A stretch of DNA of 64,000 bases, taken from the NCBI GenBank assembly GCA_015056255.1, contig SVGP01000008.1:1-64000 (forward strand), given 5' to 3'. The notes beneath the pieces are model-generated. The model worked only from the letters and a program-made list of their open reading frames with translations. It was not told the DNA's origin and did not search any database. This DNA comes from Clostridiales bacterium. Its GTDB lineage: Bacteria > Bacillota > Clostridia > Christensenellales > Aristaeellaceae. A program made the position numbers and the translations under genes. This document shows, piece by piece, positions 33,435-42,413 of this stretch; the stretch's first letter is position 1; the number at the start of each line of letters is the position of its first letter.

Positions 33435-34325
33435 TTATTTCTGGCTTAAAAACGCCTCAATCAATTCGCCCGCTTCCTTGTCGGGATCATTTGTCATGTC
33501 GAGCCAGTGAATTTCGGTATCTCTTCTGAACCACGTCATTTGGCGTTTGGCGAATTTTTTGATGGCCTTGGAAAGGCCGTCCAGCATTTCGTCAAGGGAT
33601 TGAATCTCGCCCGTCAGGTACTGGGTGATAAAGCGGTATTCAAGGCCGAGCTTCATCATGAATTCGGCTGTTGCGCCTTGATCGAGAAGGTTTTTGACTT
33701 CCTCAATCATGCCTTCCTTTACGCGCCTTTCGAGGCGCTCGTCGATGCGCTGTTTTAAGGTTTCCCTGTCCCACGATACGCCGATTTTGAGCGTGTCGTA
33801 TTTTTTTTCGGCGGAAGGGATGGCGTCGTCACCGCTTTCGATTTTTTCAAGCACTCGCATAACTCTGTTTCGGTTGTTCCTGTCGATTTCGATATCGGGT
33901 ACGGCTTTTAGGAGCAGTTCGTAAAGCTCGGGCGTGGTCAGCTTTTCAAGCTCGTCGCGGTAATTCAGGTTCGGCATTTTATCTGAAAGCAGATAGCCTT
34001 CCGTGACTGAGGCCACGTAAAGGCCTGTGCCGCCAACGATGAAGGGCGTTTTTCCGCGCAGATGAATATCGTCAATGGCTGCGTAAGCCTGCTTTTGAAA
34101 ATCCGCCATGGAATAAAAATCGTTGGGGCTGCAAACGTCCAGAAGGTGGTGGACAACGCCCATCATTTCCTCGGGCTTGATTTTTCCGCTTCCAAGGTCG
34201 AGACCACGAAATACCTGTCTTGAGTCTGCGGAAATAATTTCTCCCCCGAAGCGGGACGCGAGGCGAACGCCCAGCCCGCTTTTGCCGGATGCGTTGGTGC
34301 CGACGATGGCGATCAGCTTTTTCAT
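33435..34325 (-). CDS. miaA: tRNA dimethylallyltransferase
   Basis: A 296-residue enzyme that puts the isopentenyl group on A37 of tRNAs reading U-starting codons. It has the P-loop GTNASGKSGLG at the N-terminus, ISADSRQVFRGLDLGSGK (usual ISADS-x-Q-V-Y motif, here with Arg and Phe variants), HHLLDVCSPND and FIVGGTGLYVASV, as expected. The C-terminal RQMTWFRRDTEIHWLD segment is also typical. ATG 34325 has GGAGG 8 bases before it; a longer frame to 34364 overlaps the upstream MATE gene end. It is the last gene of a GH32-MATE-miaA run on the minus strand. The local genes share no obvious pathway. Confidence 0.92.
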   Translation of the reverse strand: MKKLIAIVGTNASGKSGLGVRLASRFGGEIISADSRQVFRGLDLGSGKIKPEEMMGVVHHLLDVCSPNDFYSMADFQKQAYAAIDDIHLRGKTPFIVGGTGLYVASVTEGYLLSDKMPNLNYRDELEKLTTPELYELLLKAVPDIEIDRNNRNRVMRVLEKIESGDDAIPSAEKKYDTLKIGVSWDRETLKQRIDERLERRVKEGMIEEVKNLLDQGATAEFMMKLGLEYRFITQYLTGEIQSLDEMLDGLSKAIKKFAKRQMTWFRRDTEIHWLDMTNDPDKEAGELIEAFLSQK

Positions 34326-34350
34326 TGGATGTCCTCCAAAATCAGGTATT

Positions 34351-35775
34351 TTAAAGCGATACATTCAAAAAAGCGCCTTTTTTGATGCGGCGGCTCAAAA
34401 GATACTGGCGGATGTACGCGTCGATGACAAACGCAATCCACGGGCCTGTGTAGGCGAAAAACCAGTTGGGTAAAAGCGCGTCCATGGGATAGCAGAAGAT
34501 GTAGGTGAGCAAAGGACGGATAATCGTAACCGAAATCAGCGCGCAGAACGCGACGAACTTTACATCGCCCGCGCCTCTTAAGCAGCCCGAATACACGACG
34601 CGTCCGTTCTGGGGAATGATGCCCGTGATCACGACCATGAAGGCAATGCCTGCGCCCGCGATGATGGCGGCTTCTTTTGTGAAAAGGCCGGCCAAGAGAT
34701 GGCGCGTAAAGAAGATGATGATCATCAGAAGAATCGAGGCGACGTGCGAAATCTTTCGGCTCACCTGAACATAGGCGCTGGCTACGTCCTTTCGGCCGCT
34801 GCCAAGCGACTGGCCGACCAGGGTTGCGCCGGCAGTGGCTACGCCGTCTCCGAGGACGAAGGAAAGGCTCGTCACCTGCTGAACGATCTGATAGCCTGCA
34901 AAGGGGAAGGTTCCGATGTCTGCAATCAGGCGAGCGTTGATGAAAAACCCGATTCGAAGCGCGGCGCTTTCCGCGATGGAGGAAGAACCCACGCGCAGAA
35001 AGCCCGAGATCGTCTTTTTGTCAAAGGCAAAGTTTCTGAAATTCAGCCGCAGATATCCGCCGGGCTTTAAGGCAAAGACAAACGCGACGACGCAGGAGAC
35101 AAACGTGCCGCACGCCGTGGCGATGGCTGCGCCCCGAACGCCGAGGGCGGGAAAGCCGAAGTTTCCGCCGATTAAGCAGTAATTGAGCACCACGTTTACA
35201 AGGTTGGCGGCGATGTTGGTGACCATTGTAATTGTGGTTTTTCCGATTGCGCGCATACCCGCGCACAGGCACAGCGACCACGAATTGAAGATAAACGCAA
35301 GCGAAATGATCTTAAAATAATCGACCGACATCAAAATGGTGTCTTCCTTCGCGCCCGCGATGTACATCAAGGGATGCGCGCCGAAATAGCCAAGGAGCAT
35401 GGAAAGAATGCCGATGATCGTTACAAAAAACATGCTCTGCATGAGCACTTTGTTTGCGCCCGCCTGATCGCCCTCGCCCTTTCTGCGGGCGATGAGCGCG
35501 GTTGTACCGACGCAAAGCGCCTGGGTGATGATCAGAAGGATCATTCGGGGCTGATTGGTAAGACCTACCGCCGTCAAAGCTTCCGGGCCGATGCCGCCCA
35601 CCATCATGCTGTCAACCGAGCCGATAATGGACAAAAGCGCGCCCTCGATGGTTGCGGGCAGCGCGATTTTCAGGGCCTTTTTATAAAGAGACGCGGTTTC
35701 GGGCGTTTCGCCATCCCAGCGGATGCGCTTTAACGCAAAGAAATACCCGAAAATGCGTTTAAGTCTTTCAAGCAT
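34351..35775 (-). CDS. MATE family efflux transporter
   Basis: A 474-residue, 12-helix antiporter. After a basic cytoplasmic start, ALKIALPATIEGALLSIIGS and VDSMMVGGIGPEALTAVGL mark helix 1 and the first loop of the family; GVRGAAIATACGTF and GDGVATAGATLVGQSLG are further landmarks. It begins 19 bases after the GH32 gene stop and ends 25 bases before the miaA start, so the three are probably one operon. The ribosome binding site is weak (AAAGAAATGG). Substrate unknown; its place beside a sucrose/fructan hydrolase gives no firm hint. Confidence 0.88.
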   Translation of the reverse strand: MLERLKRIFGYFFALKRIRWDGETPETASLYKKALKIALPATIEGALLSIIGSVDSMMVGGIGPEALTAVGLTNQPRMILLIITQALCVGTTALIARRKGEGDQAGANKVLMQSMFFVTIIGILSMLLGYFGAHPLMYIAGAKEDTILMSVDYFKIISLAFIFNSWSLCLCAGMRAIGKTTITMVTNIAANLVNVVLNYCLIGGNFGFPALGVRGAAIATACGTFVSCVVAFVFALKPGGYLRLNFRNFAFDKKTISGFLRVGSSSIAESAALRIGFFINARLIADIGTFPFAGYQIVQQVTSLSFVLGDGVATAGATLVGQSLGSGRKDVASAYVQVSRKISHVASILLMIIIFFTRHLLAGLFTKEAAIIAGAGIAFMVVITGIIPQNGRVVYSGCLRGAGDVKFVAFCALISVTIIRPLLTYIFCYPMDALLPNWFFAYTGPWIAFVIDAYIRQYLLSRRIKKGAFLNVSL

Positions 35776-35794
35776 TTATTACCATTTCTTTCGT

Positions 35795-36862
35795 TTATTT
35801 GTTGAACCAGTAGCTGATGCTTTCGCGTCCGCCGTCAAAGAAGATTTCAAGGGTTTTGGTATCCCTTAAGATTTTCATGTTTCCGGGCGTATAGAGAAGA
35901 TCAAACCCTTCGCCGCATATGGTAGCACGGTTTCTGTCGACAGCAACATCCTTGTCGGAATCGGTCAGAAGATGCTGAGCTTCCGGCACGGGGAGATTAT
36001 ATAAAACGCCGTCTTTGATCGAAAGCGTGCGCGGAATCGTGAGTGCGCCGGCATAATCTGCGCCCTCGTCCAGGGGCTTATTCCAGTCGTACAGCCAGCC
36101 GATCAGGATTCTTCTGTTTTTGTCGTCCAAAAACGTCTGCGGCGCGTAAAACTGCGGGCCGATTTCGGGCATAAATTCGGTTTCGGGCGTAAACGTCTCG
36201 CCGTCAAATGTGCCGATTACAAACGCGCTGCACCTTGTTTTTCTGCCCATCAGGGAATAGGTGAGCACGTATTTTCCGTCCAAAGGGAAAAAGTCCGGGC
36301 ATTCAAGAGCGGTTGAACGGTCGTCGGTATGGAAAACGCCCAGATATTCCCAGGAAAGAAGGTCGCCTGATACATAGTGAAGGATTTTGCCAAGTCCATT
36401 TTTGCCGGAACCGACCACCATGTGATACTTGTCTCCGATTTTGGTGACTTTGGGGTCTCTGAAGTCGTTTTCGCCGTCGGTTGGGCAATGAAGAATGGGA
36501 TTTTTTTCGTATTTTTCAAAATGAACACCGTCTTCACTGATGGCGATGGACTGCGTCTGGCCCATTTCTTTGGAGACGGAGGTGTAGAAAAGATACAGTT
36601 TTCCGTCCTTTTCAATGGCGCTTCCCGAAAAACAGCCGCCCTCGTTTTCATAGGGCATGTCGGGATACAGCGCAATGGGCTTCTGAGTCCAGTGGACAAG
36701 GTCGTTTGACACTGCATGTCCCCAGTGCATCTGGCCCCATTTCGGGGCGTAGGGGTAGTGCTGAAAAAACGCGTGGTATTGATTTTTATAAAATACAAGG
36801 CCGTTGGGATCGTTCATCCAGCCTTTTTCAGGTTCAAAGTGATACTTGAGTCTTTCGGGCAT
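35795..36862 (-). CDS. GH32 beta-fructosidase (sucrose/levan hydrolase) with short C-terminal domain
   Basis: A 355-residue cytoplasmic glycosidase releasing fructose from sucrose, sucrose 6-phosphate or fructans. The five-bladed propeller carries all three catalytic motifs: GWMNDPNGLV (nucleophile Asp), FRDPKV (transition-state Asp) and ALECPDFF (acid/base Glu). Family enzymes are usually 450-550 residues with a C-terminal beta-sandwich; here the chain ends after ETKTLEIFF-like strands (DTKTLEIFFDGGRESISYWF), so the sandwich is reduced. GGAGGG lies 6 bases before ATG 36862. A TTGCTA-17-TATAAT promoter is at 36882-36910. It diverges from the GH35 gene across a shared region with an imperfect palindrome. 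No sugar transporter is adjacent. Confidence 0.92.
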   Translation of the reverse strand: MPERLKYHFEPEKGWMNDPNGLVFYKNQYHAFFQHYPYAPKWGQMHWGHAVSNDLVHWTQKPIALYPDMPYENEGGCFSGSAIEKDGKLYLFYTSVSKEMGQTQSIAISEDGVHFEKYEKNPILHCPTDGENDFRDPKVTKIGDKYHMVVGSGKNGLGKILHYVSGDLLSWEYLGVFHTDDRSTALECPDFFPLDGKYVLTYSLMGRKTRCSAFVIGTFDGETFTPETEFMPEIGPQFYAPQTFLDDKNRRILIGWLYDWNKPLDEGADYAGALTIPRTLSIKDGVLYNLPVPEAQHLLTDSDKDVAVDRNRATICGEGFDLLYTPGNMKILRDTKTLEIFFDGGRESISYWFNK

Positions 36863-36881
36863 GTCCATCCCTCCCCATTTC

Positions 36882-36910
36882 ATTATAAACCCAAACACGC
36901 TTTATAGCAA
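36882..36910 (-). promoter_or_regulatory. Promoter of the GH32-MATE-miaA operon
   Basis: Minus-strand TTGCTA (36905-36910) and TATAAT (36882-36887), spacer 17. Confidence 0.65.
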
Positions 36911-36940
36911 GGGCATGAGCGCGTCCGGCGCAAAGATTTT

Positions 36941-36971
36941 GCATATATAAGGAAGTTTTCTTTTTATATGC
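36941..36971. promoter_or_regulatory. Imperfect palindrome between divergent GH32 and GH35 genes
   Basis: GCATATATAAGGAAG mirrors the right half CTTTTTATATGC (arms GCATATA perfect, inner positions mostly paired). It lies between the two back-to-back promoters, just before the GH35 -35 box, a position suited to a shared sugar-responsive regulator. No regulator gene is adjacent. Confidence 0.4.
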
Positions 36972-36973
36972 TA

Positions 36974-37002
36974 TTGCCCGCAGGGTAGCGAAATGTTATA
37001 AT
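36974..37002 (+). promoter_or_regulatory. Promoter of the GH35 operon
   Basis: TTGCCC (36974-36979) and TATAAT (36997-37002), spacer 17, with TGT before the -10 box (extended -10). Confidence 0.6.
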
Positions 37003-37038
37003 AATGATAAAAAGCAGATTGCATAGGGGGACACCAGA

Positions 37039-38793
37039 ATGGGCAATTTTGAAATCAGAAAAGACGGATTTTATTTAAACGGCGAACCCTTTAAAGTGCT
37101 TGCGGGCGCGATTCATTATTTCAGAGTTCCGAAGGAATATTGGCGCGACCGCCTTATAAAGCTCAAGGCCTGCGGTTTCAACACGGTGGAGACGTATGTT
37201 GCGTGGAATGCGCACATGCCAACGGAAAATGAGTTTGATTATTCGGGCATGCTGGACTTAAACGCTTTTTTGGACGAGGCCAAGGCGCTGGGCCTTTGGG
37301 CGATCGTGCGCCCCGGCCCGTATATCTGCTCCGAGTGGGAGTTCGGCGCGCTTCCGTGGTGGCTTTTAAAGTATGACCTGTCCCTTCGCTGCGCGGATCC
37401 CGCTTATCTTAAGCATGTGGATGTATATTTTGATCATCTGATCCCGAAAATCGCCGAAAAGCAGATTACGCGCGGCGGAAATGTCCTCATGATTCAGGTG
37501 GAAAACGAATATGGAAGCTACGGTGATGACGACGAATATCTGACATATGTGAAAAACGGACTTTTGTCGCGCGGAATCGACGTGCCGCTTTTCACCTCCG
37601 ACGGCGACAGCGACTTTATGCTGACCGGCGGAACCCTGCCGGAGGTTCACAAGACCGTGAATTTCGGGTCGCGTGCAAAATCCCAGTTTGCATCCCTTCG
37701 CCGCTATCAGCCGGACGGCCCGCTCATGTGTACGGAGTTCTGGAACGGCTGGTTCGACCACTGGGGCGAAGAACACCACGCAAGAGAGCCCAAGGTGGCG
37801 GATGAAGCCCTTCGCGAAATTCTTATGGAGGGCGGCTCGGTTTCGTCCTATATGTTCCACGGCGGCACGAATTTTGGCTTCATGAACGGCGCAAACTGCC
37901 CGGGAAAATTCGACTATCAGCCCACGATTTCAAGCTATGACGACGACGCGCCCTTAAACGAGTGCGGCGATATCACGGAAAAATACCGCCTGTTCAACAA
38001 AACCCTTGCCGAAATGGAAGGAAAGGCCATCGCGCCCGAATTTGCGCCATCTCCCAAGGCAAAATACGGAAAGGTTACCTTTACAAAATCCGTAAGGCTT
38101 TTTGACGCGCTGGATGCAATCGGTAAAAAGCATAAAATCGCAAACCCTGTCCCGATGGAAAAGCTCGGTCAGGGCTACGGCTTTATCCTGTATTCGGCTG
38201 ATGTAAAAGGCCCGCGCGAGGAAAACTGGCTTACCCTTCAGGAGGTTCGCGACCGCGCGCACATCTTTGTGGACGGAAAATTCATGGGCGTTCAGTACAG
38301 AAACGACAAGGAAGCCCAGGTGAAATTCAATATCCCGAAAGAGGGCGTGAAGCTCGATATCCTCGTTGAAAACATGGGCAGAATCAATTACGGCCCGTAT
38401 CTTAAGGACGCAAAGGGCATCACCGAGGGCGTAAGACTCGGCCAACAGTTTCTCTATGGCTGGAACGCATACACGCTTCCCATGGACGATGTAAGCGCGC
38501 TTCCCTTTGAAGACGGCGTGAATGCCTTTGACGGATCGCCCGTGTTCCTCTCGGGCACGTTCGATGCGGGCGATGAACCCAAGGATACGTTTGTAAAGCT
38601 TCCAGGTTTTAAAAAGGGCGTGATCTTTGTAAACGGAAAGCCGCTTTCCCGCCACTGGGAGATCGGTCCGCAGAAGAGCGCCTATCTGCCCGCGCCGTTT
38701 ATCAAAAAGGGTGTAAACGAGATTACTGTTCTGGAATTGGACGGCTTTGACAAGGCCGAAGCGATTCTAGATGATCAGATGGACATCGGATAA
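37039..38793 (+). CDS. GH35 beta-galactosidase
   Basis: A 584-residue retaining glycosidase that removes terminal beta-linked galactose. The N-terminal TIM barrel has GFNTVETYVAWNAHMP, VRPGPYICSEWEFG, the acid/base VENEYGSYG and the nucleophile CTEFWNGWFDHWGE, then SYMFHGGTNFGF, all GH35 landmarks. The remainder (about 330-584) is two beta-sandwich domains (DRAHIFVDGKFMGVQ; GVIFVNGKPLSRHWEIGPQ). No signal peptide, so it acts on imported galactosides. GGGGGA is the ribosome binding site. An MBL-fold hydrolase gene follows after 10 bases and should be co-transcribed. Length matches compact bacterial members. Confidence 0.95.
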   Translation: MGNFEIRKDGFYLNGEPFKVLAGAIHYFRVPKEYWRDRLIKLKACGFNTVETYVAWNAHMPTENEFDYSGMLDLNAFLDEAKALGLWAIVRPGPYICSEWEFGALPWWLLKYDLSLRCADPAYLKHVDVYFDHLIPKIAEKQITRGGNVLMIQVENEYGSYGDDDEYLTYVKNGLLSRGIDVPLFTSDGDSDFMLTGGTLPEVHKTVNFGSRAKSQFASLRRYQPDGPLMCTEFWNGWFDHWGEEHHAREPKVADEALREILMEGGSVSSYMFHGGTNFGFMNGANCPGKFDYQPTISSYDDDAPLNECGDITEKYRLFNKTLAEMEGKAIAPEFAPSPKAKYGKVTFTKSVRLFDALDAIGKKHKIANPVPMEKLGQGYGFILYSADVKGPREENWLTLQEVRDRAHIFVDGKFMGVQYRNDKEAQVKFNIPKEGVKLDILVENMGRINYGPYLKDAKGITEGVRLGQQFLYGWNAYTLPMDDVSALPFEDGVNAFDGSPVFLSGTFDAGDEPKDTFVKLPGFKKGVIFVNGKPLSRHWEIGPQKSAYLPAPFIKKGVNEITVLELDGFDKAEAILDDQMDIG

Positions 38794-38803
38794 GGAGAAA
38801 AAT

Positions 38804-39538
38804 ATGAAATTTCATTTTCTTGGAACGGGCGCGGCGGACTGGCCGAAGCATTCGGACGCGCCGGAAAAAAGAAGATTTACATCCACTCTCGTTGAGGACA
38901 GCCTTTTAATCGACGGAACGGAGTCGATCATTGAGGAGCTTGATAGGGTTAAAAATGTGGACGCGATGATCTTTACCCACAGCCACAAGGATCACTTTGA
39001 AAAGTCCTTCAAGGATCAGGTGGCTCCCAAGGCCGCCTATTGCGAAAAAAGCTGGGCGGAGGACTGCGATGCCGCGCCTCTTACGCCCTTTGTTCCCTTT
39101 GACGCGGCGGGCTTTCACATCCTGCCGCTTCCGTCCAACCATTCAACGCCCCGAAAGGACGAGCAGCCGCTGATCTACATCCTCGAAAAAGACGGTGAAC
39201 GCGTTTTGTATGCAACCGACGGCGCATGGCTTTTAAACGGCGCGTACCACGCTATCAAAGATGGCGCGCCTCTGGACGCCGCCGTTTTCGACGGCACGGT
39301 GGGCGATCAGCTGCCCAACGACTGGCGCGTTTTTGAGCACAATACGCTGCCTATGGTCAGAAATATGAAAAGAGCGCTTGTGGGCGCGGGCCTTATGAAG
39401 GAAAACGCGCCCGTGATCGTCACCCACCTTGCAAGAACGCTGCACCCCGATCAGAAGACGCTCGAGGAAAACGAGAAAAGTCTTGGAAACGAACTCATCA
39501 TCGCCTATGACGGCATGGTGTTTGATACGAAGGGTTAA
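38804..39538 (+). CDS. Metallo-beta-lactamase-fold hydrolase (PhnP-like)
   Basis: A 244-residue metal hydrolase. The start KFHFLGTGAADWPKHSDAPE and the metal motif FTHSHKDHF (H-x-H-x-D-H) place it with phosphodiesterase/PhnP/RNase Z-like members. Later ligands come from PLPSNHSTPR, LYATDGAW and VIVTHLARTLH. ATG 38804 with AAGGAG was chosen. It is the second gene of the GH35 operon, so it may process a sugar phosphodiester or similar product, but no direct evidence supports that. A family-B palindromic repeat lies beyond its stop. Confidence 0.82.
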   Translation: MKFHFLGTGAADWPKHSDAPEKRRFTSTLVEDSLLIDGTESIIEELDRVKNVDAMIFTHSHKDHFEKSFKDQVAPKAAYCEKSWAEDCDAAPLTPFVPFDAAGFHILPLPSNHSTPRKDEQPLIYILEKDGERVLYATDGAWLLNGAYHAIKDGAPLDAAVFDGTVGDQLPNDWRVFEHNTLPMVRNMKRALVGAGLMKENAPVIVTHLARTLHPDQKTLEENEKSLGNELIIAYDGMVFDTKG

Positions 39539-39593
39539 GCAGGGACAGCATATGTTTCTCCTATGAAAAATACATTGGATGCGCCATCCCAAA

Positions 39594-39744
39594 GGCTCCC
39601 TTGTGCAAAGGGAGCTGTCAGCGAAGCTGACTGAGGGATTGTCTCAAATGTTTCACTGAAAACAAACGTTAGCAAGTAATCTATCGTTAGCACAATCCCT
39701 CCGTCTCGGCTTGCGCCGAGCCACCTCCCTTTACACAAGGGAGG
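39594..39744. repeat. Palindromic repeat family B, complete copy (MITE-like)
   Basis: A roughly 150-bp element. The left end runs GGCTCCCTTGTGCAAAGGGA, GCTGTCAGCGAAGCTGACTG and AGGGATTGT; the right end is an inverted relative (ACAATCCCTCCG, then CTCCCTTTACACAAGGGAGGC). Each end also folds on itself. It lies between the MBL-hydrolase and a MATE gene. Half copies occur at 47935-48000 and 55859-55888. Confidence 0.8.
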
Positions 39745-39843
39745 CGAATGCAGCGGGTGCGCCGTCTCAAAGACGCCCTTTACACAAAAAGAGGACTTCA
39801 AAAGCAAGATACATACCATTCATCTAAAAGGGGTTATGTACAT

Positions 39844-41211
39844 ATGGTCAAGGATCGCAATTTCTACAAGACCATTTTCCGCATATCGCTCCCGGCGGCG
39901 TTTTCGTCGCTGGTGAGCTTTCTGGTCGTGGTTGCGGACGACATCATGGTGTCCTATATCGGATCCGGCGTTTCGGCGCAGTCCGCAGTTTCGCAGATCA
40001 ATGCGCTGACCGCGTTTTTCACGGCTACGGTTACGGGCCTTGTCAGCGGATCGAGCGTGCTGATTGCACAGTACTGGGGCAAAAAGGACATGGAGCGCAT
40101 CAAGCGCATTTTCTCCATGGTATTTTTGATTTCGGTGGGCGTTTCTCTTCTGTTCTGCCTGGCAGCGCTTTTGTTCCCGGACGGCATCATCCGCCTGATC
40201 TTAAAGGGCGATGGCAGCGATGTTACCGCTCTTGCGAGAGACTATTTCACGCTTGTATGCTTCAGCTACATCCCCTTTGCGATTACAAGCGCCCTAACCG
40301 GCATGTTAAGATCGGTTGAGGTTGTAAGGGTAACGCTGTATGTATCCATTGCGTCGCTGTTTGCCAATATCGGCTTTAATTACATTTTTATCTTCGGAAA
40401 GCTTGGACTTCCCGAAATGGGCGTTCGGGGCGCGGCGCTTGCAACGCTTCTGACGCGCGTAATCGAAACGGCGATTGTCTGGTTTTATACCTTCCGCGTT
40501 CAGAATGTGCTTGATGTCAAACCCAGACAGCTTGTTTCCTTTGACCGCGTTTTGTTTAAGGATTACGCCAGATACGGCCTTCCGGTCGGATTTACCGACA
40601 TGCAGTGGGCGCTGGTCGGACTATTAAAGGCCGCGATCATCGGCCAGATGGCCACAGCCTTTATTTCCGCAAACGCCATTACCAACGCCATGATGAATCT
40701 GGGCACAATGTTTACCTTCGCCCTTGCCGGCGGCGCATGCGTCGTGGTGGGCAAGGCGGTCGGAAAGGGCGACATTAATACTGCTAAGGAATATTCAAAG
40801 ACGATTCAGATCATGTTTGCCGTAATCGGCGTCATCATGGCGGCGCTTGTTTTCGCTTTGAGAAAGCCGTTTACCGCCCTTTACCATTCTGCGGAGGATC
40901 CCGAGGTTTACAAGCTTTCCATCCTCATGATCGCAATCGGCGCGGTGACGCTGATGGGAACAAGCTACCACGCCTCCTGCTTTGTGGGCATCAACAGAGG
41001 CGCGGGCGACAGCCGCTTTGTCGCCAAGGTCGACATGATCTGCGGCTGGCTGATCGTGCTGCCCGCCATGCTTTTATCCGCCGTCGTATTTCATATGCCG
41101 GGGCCGATCGTGTTCCTGGCCTCGCGCATCGACCAGTGCTTTAAGTGGATCATTGCGTTTTTCCGCTTAAGGGGCGACAAGTGGATTCAGAACGTTACCA
41201 GAAACGATTGA
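39844..41211 (+). CDS. MATE family efflux transporter
   Basis: A 455-residue, 12-helix antiporter. It starts VKDRNFYKTIFRISLPAAFS and contains LVVVADDIMVSYIGSGV, LIAQYWGKKDMERIKRIF and MGVRGAALATLLTRVIE, all MATE landmarks. It is close in sequence style to the MATE protein at 46547-47926 (IAQYWGKKDMER against TSRYWGMKEMPS), so the two flank the kinase-NACHT unit as likely paralogues. ATG 39844 is preceded by AAAAGGGG. Its stop is 28 bases before the start of the 365-residue gene, so it could be the first gene of that transcript. Confidence 0.88.
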   Translation: MVKDRNFYKTIFRISLPAAFSSLVSFLVVVADDIMVSYIGSGVSAQSAVSQINALTAFFTATVTGLVSGSSVLIAQYWGKKDMERIKRIFSMVFLISVGVSLLFCLAALLFPDGIIRLILKGDGSDVTALARDYFTLVCFSYIPFAITSALTGMLRSVEVVRVTLYVSIASLFANIGFNYIFIFGKLGLPEMGVRGAALATLLTRVIETAIVWFYTFRVQNVLDVKPRQLVSFDRVLFKDYARYGLPVGFTDMQWALVGLLKAAIIGQMATAFISANAITNAMMNLGTMFTFALAGGACVVVGKAVGKGDINTAKEYSKTIQIMFAVIGVIMAALVFALRKPFTALYHSAEDPEVYKLSILMIAIGAVTLMGTSYHASCFVGINRGAGDSRFVAKVDMICGWLIVLPAMLLSAVVFHMPGPIVFLASRIDQCFKWIIAFFRLRGDKWIQNVTRND

Positions 41212-41239
41212 CAGTAACCCCTGAAAAGGAGGATGCCTC

Positions 41240-42337
41240 ATGGAACACATGACCGAGATGAGCCGTATGATGTTTAGCCGCGTAAAAGACCCGATGAACA
41301 TATCGGAGGCGGTCAGCCTTCTGGAGGAGGGCGCAAGGTTCAGAAGCTTTGCGGACAAACTGAACGCCTTTAGCTATGGACGGAATCTCAGAACCGTGCT
41401 GACCGAAGGGCTTCTTGAAAATCACCCCGAATCGAAGTTCGATGCGGTGGATAAAAAGGTCAGAAACTGGCTCAACGGAAGAACGCAGTCCGTATCAAAG
41501 CAGGACGCGTTCGAGCTTGCGTTTATATTGAAATTGTCCCTCGAGGATGCGGACAGGTTTATTGCCATGGTCACGGAAGAGGGCATTCACTGGCGCGACG
41601 TTATGGAGCTTACCTACGGCTTTGCACTTTCAAAGGGCATGACGTTTAAGGAGGCCCAGTCGCTTTACGGGCGCATGCCCAAGCCGGGCGATGAGGCTGC
41701 CGGCACGGACACAAGCACGAGCCTTGTGAAAAACGACGTTTTGTCGATTTCCGACGAAGCGGAGCTTGCTTTTTACATCGAAAAATCAGTTTCGCAGCTC
41801 GGAAAATTCCATAATACCGCCTATAACCTCTTTATGGACTATATGTCGATGCTTGAGGACGCAGGCATTGCGGACGGCCTTTCGGAAGAAAAGGCGATGT
41901 CGGTAAGAGATGTATTGGACAGCTATCTTTACCGCCAGACCGTGCCCGCAGGCGCAAAGGGCAAAAAGGAAGCATTGACCGACGCGCAGAAATTCATCAA
42001 GGCCGACTGGCCGGATGAAACCACGCTTTCGCGCATGAAGTCAAGGCAGATGGACGTTACGCGCAAGGTGCTCATTCTTCTGTTCCTCGCCACCAATGGC
42101 GGCGACGCGGAGGAGGACTACGACTATGACGACGATGAAGAGCTTACGCGCGATGATATTTTTCTGGATGCATATTCGCGCCTCAATCTCATGCTGTCCT
42201 CAAGCGGATTTATGAAGCTGGACCCCAGAAACCGGTTTGACTGGATGACGATGTACGCAATGTGCGCGCAGGACGTGTTCGACGTGGACGAAAGATTCTC
42301 TTCCTTCTTATCCGAATTGTATACGCCCGGAAACTGA
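41240..42337 (+). CDS. Unknown 365-residue protein with HTH-like segment, first gene of the kinase-NACHT unit
   Basis: I do not recognise a named family. Residues about 73-108 (KVRNWLNGRTQSVSKQDAFE, LAFILKLSLEDADRFI) resemble the helix-turn-helix layout of XRE-type or NTPase-associated regulators. Residues 115-280 are helical, and a very acidic stretch (GGDAEEDYDYDDDEELTRDD, about 284-303) separates the last 60 residues. There is no signal peptide or membrane helix, so it is cytoplasmic. AGGAGG lies 7 bases before the ATG. It is 28 bases after a MATE gene and 76 bases before the kinase-NACHT gene, on the same strand. The fixed position beside the kinase suggests a substrate, adaptor or regulator of it (inference). 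Confidence 0.6.
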   Translation: MEHMTEMSRMMFSRVKDPMNISEAVSLLEEGARFRSFADKLNAFSYGRNLRTVLTEGLLENHPESKFDAVDKKVRNWLNGRTQSVSKQDAFELAFILKLSLEDADRFIAMVTEEGIHWRDVMELTYGFALSKGMTFKEAQSLYGRMPKPGDEAAGTDTSTSLVKNDVLSISDEAELAFYIEKSVSQLGKFHNTAYNLFMDYMSMLEDAGIADGLSEEKAMSVRDVLDSYLYRQTVPAGAKGKKEALTDAQKFIKADWPDETTLSRMKSRQMDVTRKVLILLFLATNGGDAEEDYDYDDDEELTRDDIFLDAYSRLNLMLSSSGFMKLDPRNRFDWMTMYAMCAQDVFDVDERFSSFLSELYTPGN

Positions 42338-42413
42338 TTTCAAGTTTTCTTATCCCTGCGCAGTATCTTATGGAAAAAGGATACGGGCGGCCGGAACGGA
42401 GGTAAGAGAGAAA

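Noticed and set aside
34351..35775. Frameshift or fusion between the GH32 and MATE genes
   Set aside because: The two genes are separated by a 19-base gap with a normal stop and start; no evidence of a lost frame.
39541..39843. Hidden gene in the gap before the third MATE gene
   Set aside because: The gap is filled mostly by the family-B palindromic repeat; no frame with a ribosome binding site and coding character is present.
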